Positions 6,604 through 8,031 of a stretch of DNA of 8,031 bases are shown in pieces. Position numbers and translations under genes: made by a program. The stretch lies in assembly GCA_937890245.1 (NCBI GenBank), contig CALACF010000287.1:1-8031 (forward strand). Reading direction: 5' to 3'. The notes under the pieces were generated by a model, which saw nothing but the letters and a program-made list of their open reading frames with translations, did not search any database and had not been told where the DNA came from. The stretch is from an uncultured Flavobacteriales bacterium. GTDB taxonomy: Bacteria; Bacteroidota; Bacteroidia; Flavobacteriales_D; Sanyastnellaceae. Position 1 is the first letter of the stretch, and each line of letters begins with the position of its first letter.

Positions 6604-7776
6604 ATGCACATCGCCGAAGTCCACGACGCTTTATCGCAGCGCCAATTCCACCGCGTCCCCAGCATCGTTTACGCTTCTGATGCCAATTGGATTCCGCATC
6701 TCAAACAAGACGTGGACAAGGTGTTCGATCAGGAGAAGAACCGGCTGTTCAAGAAGGGTGCGACCGCCAAGCGTTGGGTTGTGCTCGACATGGAGGGCGT
6801 TCCATTGGGGCGGATCGCAGCTTTTGTGAACCCGAAGTATTCCTCAGGGATGGACCAGCCGACCGGGGGGATCGGGTTCTTTGACGCAACGCAGGATGAC
6901 CGGGTGGCGGAAATGTTGTTTGACACGGCTGAAAATTGGCTTAAAGACGAGGGAATGGAGGCGGTAGATGGGCCGATTAACCTGGGAGAGAAGGATAAGT
7001 TTTGGGGCTTGTTGGTGGACAACTTCACGGACTTGTCCAGTTACGGCATGAACTACAACCCCGCCTACTACAAGGAGTGGTTCGACGCGCGTGGGTACAA
7101 GGTTTATTACGAGCAGTATGTATTCGGGCGTTCGGCTCAGGAGCCGGTTCAAGAGGTGGTTGTTCGCAAGCTGGCGCAGATGCCGGATCGAGAAGATTAC
7201 GAATTGTACACGGCGCGCGAAATGACAATGGAGCAGCTCGCAGAAGATTTCTGCACGGTGTACAACAACGCTTGGGGTGGTCATCACGGTTTTAAGAAGA
7301 TGCCGCTACGCCAAGCCCAGAACACGGTCAAGTCGCTCAAACCTGTGATGGACCCCGACATCATTTTCTTCATTCGACACAAGCCCAGCGGGCGGCCGGT
7401 TGGGTTCTTCGTCAACATCCCCGAGCTCAACTTGATCTTCAAGCACGTACATGGAAACCTGAATGCCTGGAACAAGTTGGTCTTTCTATGGCACAAGCTC
7501 AAGAAGACTTCGAATGAGCTGGTCGGATTGGTCTTCGGAATCGACCGAGAATTTCACGGAAAGGGGATTGATTCGCTGCTGATCAGCGGCGCTTCAGATC
7601 GACTTCGAGAAAAAAAACGCTACGTTAATACAACTTTGACGTGGATCGGCGACTTCAATCCGAAGATGATCCGCATTGCGGAAACACTAGGAACCACGCG
7701 CAAGCGGACACTCTTCACGATGCGAAAGCTGTTCGACCCGGCGGCTGAATTCAAGCGTGTACCCTTCGCAAAATAG
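6604..7776 (+). CDS. YghO-like GNAT-fold acyltransferase-type protein
   Basis: A 390-residue cytoplasmic protein resembling E. coli YghO and its common Bacteroidota relatives, which are annotated as GNAT-type N-acetyltransferases; the substrate is unknown. The first half carries the blocks GGIGFFDATQD (88-98) and DGPINLGEKDKFWGLLVDNF (122-141), then MNYNPAYY (149-156). The second half carries GGHHGFKKM (225-233), VGFFVNIPELN (266-276) and the acetyl-CoA-binding-like loop GIDREFHGKGID (312-323, compare R/QxxGxG/A). WIGDFNPKMIRIAETLG (347-363) is the terminal GNAT-like helix, where relatives have an Asn preceding the 'm.ri.e.lG' motif. The length is full for the family. The ATG at 6604 is the first in frame, and the next Met is 62 codons later, beyond conserved residues. 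An A8 run at 7610-7617 (Glu-Lys-Lys) is present but ordinary for such codons. The gene is divergent from the secreted-protein operon and stands alone before the tRNA genes. Confidence 0.8.
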   Translation: MHIAEVHDALSQRQFHRVPSIVYASDANWIPHLKQDVDKVFDQEKNRLFKKGATAKRWVVLDMEGVPLGRIAAFVNPKYSSGMDQPTGGIGFFDATQDDRVAEMLFDTAENWLKDEGMEAVDGPINLGEKDKFWGLLVDNFTDLSSYGMNYNPAYYKEWFDARGYKVYYEQYVFGRSAQEPVQEVVVRKLAQMPDREDYELYTAREMTMEQLAEDFCTVYNNAWGGHHGFKKMPLRQAQNTVKSLKPVMDPDIIFFIRHKPSGRPVGFFVNIPELNLIFKHVHGNLNAWNKLVFLWHKLKKTSNELVGLVFGIDREFHGKGIDSLLISGASDRLREKKRYVNTTLTWIGDFNPKMIRIAETLGTTRKRTLFTMRKLFDPAAEFKRVPFAK

Positions 7777-7793
7777 GCAGACGGAAATTCAGG

Positions 7794-7824
7794 GTTGTGT
7801 GTATTGAGAATCCACATACCTTTG
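7794..7824 (+). promoter_or_regulatory. Bacteroidota-type promoter for the tRNA genes
   Basis: TACCTTTG at 7817-7824 is an exact match to the -7 consensus TAnnTTTG of Bacteroidota primary sigma factors. GTTG at 7794-7797 matches the -33 element TTTG in three of four bases, with 19 bases between them, the usual spacing. Transcription would start near 7831, about 37 bases before tRNA-Lys. It sits in the only noncoding gap upstream of the tRNA pair, which makes it much more convincing than isolated motif hits. Confidence 0.7.
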
Positions 7825-7867
7825 CCCCCCGTTTACGAGGTCAGAACGATGACCAAGTATAGACGAA

Positions 7868-7941
7868 GACCCCCTAGCTCAGCTGGTTAGAGCATCTCAC
7901 TTTTAATGAGAGGGTCGAGGGTTCGAGTCCCTCGGGGGTCA
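7868..7941 (+). tRNA. tRNA-Lys (anticodon UUU)
   Basis: A 74-base cloverleaf. The acceptor GACCCCC (7868-7874) pairs with GGGGGTC (7934-7940), followed by discriminator A at 7941. The anticodon stem TCTCA/TGAGA (7895-7899, 7907-7911) encloses the loop CTTTTAA, with anticodon TTT at 7902-7904 reading AAA and AAG. The T arm GAGGG/CCCTC (7917-7921, 7929-7933) holds the TTCGAGT loop. The 3' CCA is not encoded, so it must be added by CCA-adding enzyme. It is the first gene after the promoter and lies 4 bases from tRNA-Leu. Confidence 0.97.
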
Positions 7942-7945
7942 CACA

Positions 7946-8029
7946 GCCCAGGTGCTGAAACTGGTAGACAGGCATGGTTGAGGGCCATGTGTCCTTTAGG
8001 GCGTGCGGGTTCGAGTCCCGCTCTGGGCA
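7946..8029 (+). tRNA. tRNA-Leu (anticodon GAG)
   Basis: An 84-base class II tRNA with a long variable arm (about 7990-8004). The acceptor GCCCAGG (7946-7952) pairs with TCTGGGC (8022-8028), including one G-U pair, and discriminator A is at 8029. The anticodon stem CATGG/CCATG (7973-7977, 7985-7989) encloses TTGAGGG, with anticodon GAG at 7980-7982 reading CUC and CUU. The T arm GCGGG/CCCGC (8005-8009, 8017-8021) has a TTCGAGT loop. CCA is not encoded. It probably shares a transcript with tRNA-Lys; the window ends two bases later, so more tRNAs may follow. Confidence 0.97.
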
Positions 8030-8031
8030 CT

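Overview
The window looks like chromosomal DNA of a fairly GC-rich member of the Bacteroidota, probably a Flavobacteriales-type lineage. Four signs support the phylum. A large secreted protein ends in a gliding-motility/type IX secretion (CHU_C-type) C-terminal domain. One gene encodes a DUF4494 protein, a family I know mainly from Bacteroidota. Both signal peptides are predicted to leave Gln at +1, as the Bacteroidetes Q-rule describes. The tRNA genes are preceded by a good match to the Bacteroidota promoter, TTG-N19-TAnnTTTG. The genus cannot be fixed from the sequence alone.

Layout. (1) Bases 1-1686, plus strand: the last codons of an upstream gene overlap by 4 bases (ATGA) a Gfo/Idh/MocA-family NAD(P)-dependent sugar-type dehydrogenase, which is followed after 32 bases by the DUF4494 gene. 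(2) Bases 1687-1806: a short convergent gap with no clear terminator. (3) Bases 1807-6490, minus strand, read from right to left: a small secreted protein of unknown function, overlapping by ATGA a 790-residue surface protein (signal peptide, CUB-like, PKD, P domain, Ig-like stretches, type IX sorting domain), then a UPF1/IGHMBP2-type SF1 helicase. (4) Bases 6491-6603: a divergent intergenic region holding a three-armed inverted repeat. (5) Bases 6604-7776, plus strand: a YghO-like GNAT-fold protein. (6) Bases 7777-8031: a promoter and two tRNA genes, Lys(UUU) and Leu(GAG), 4 bases apart.

How the genes fit together. The small secreted protein and the surface protein are almost certainly translationally coupled and probably act together in the cell envelope. 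The helicase, GNAT protein and tRNAs look like housekeeping neighbours without an obvious functional link. I see no phage, insertion sequence, CRISPR array or recognisable defence system. The most interesting signal is a pair of long homopolymer tracts: C9 just after the dehydrogenase start codon, and G10 in the P domain of the surface protein. Each would cut the protein short after a one-base slip in either direction. That raises the possibility of phase variation at the cell surface, but nothing in one sequence proves it.
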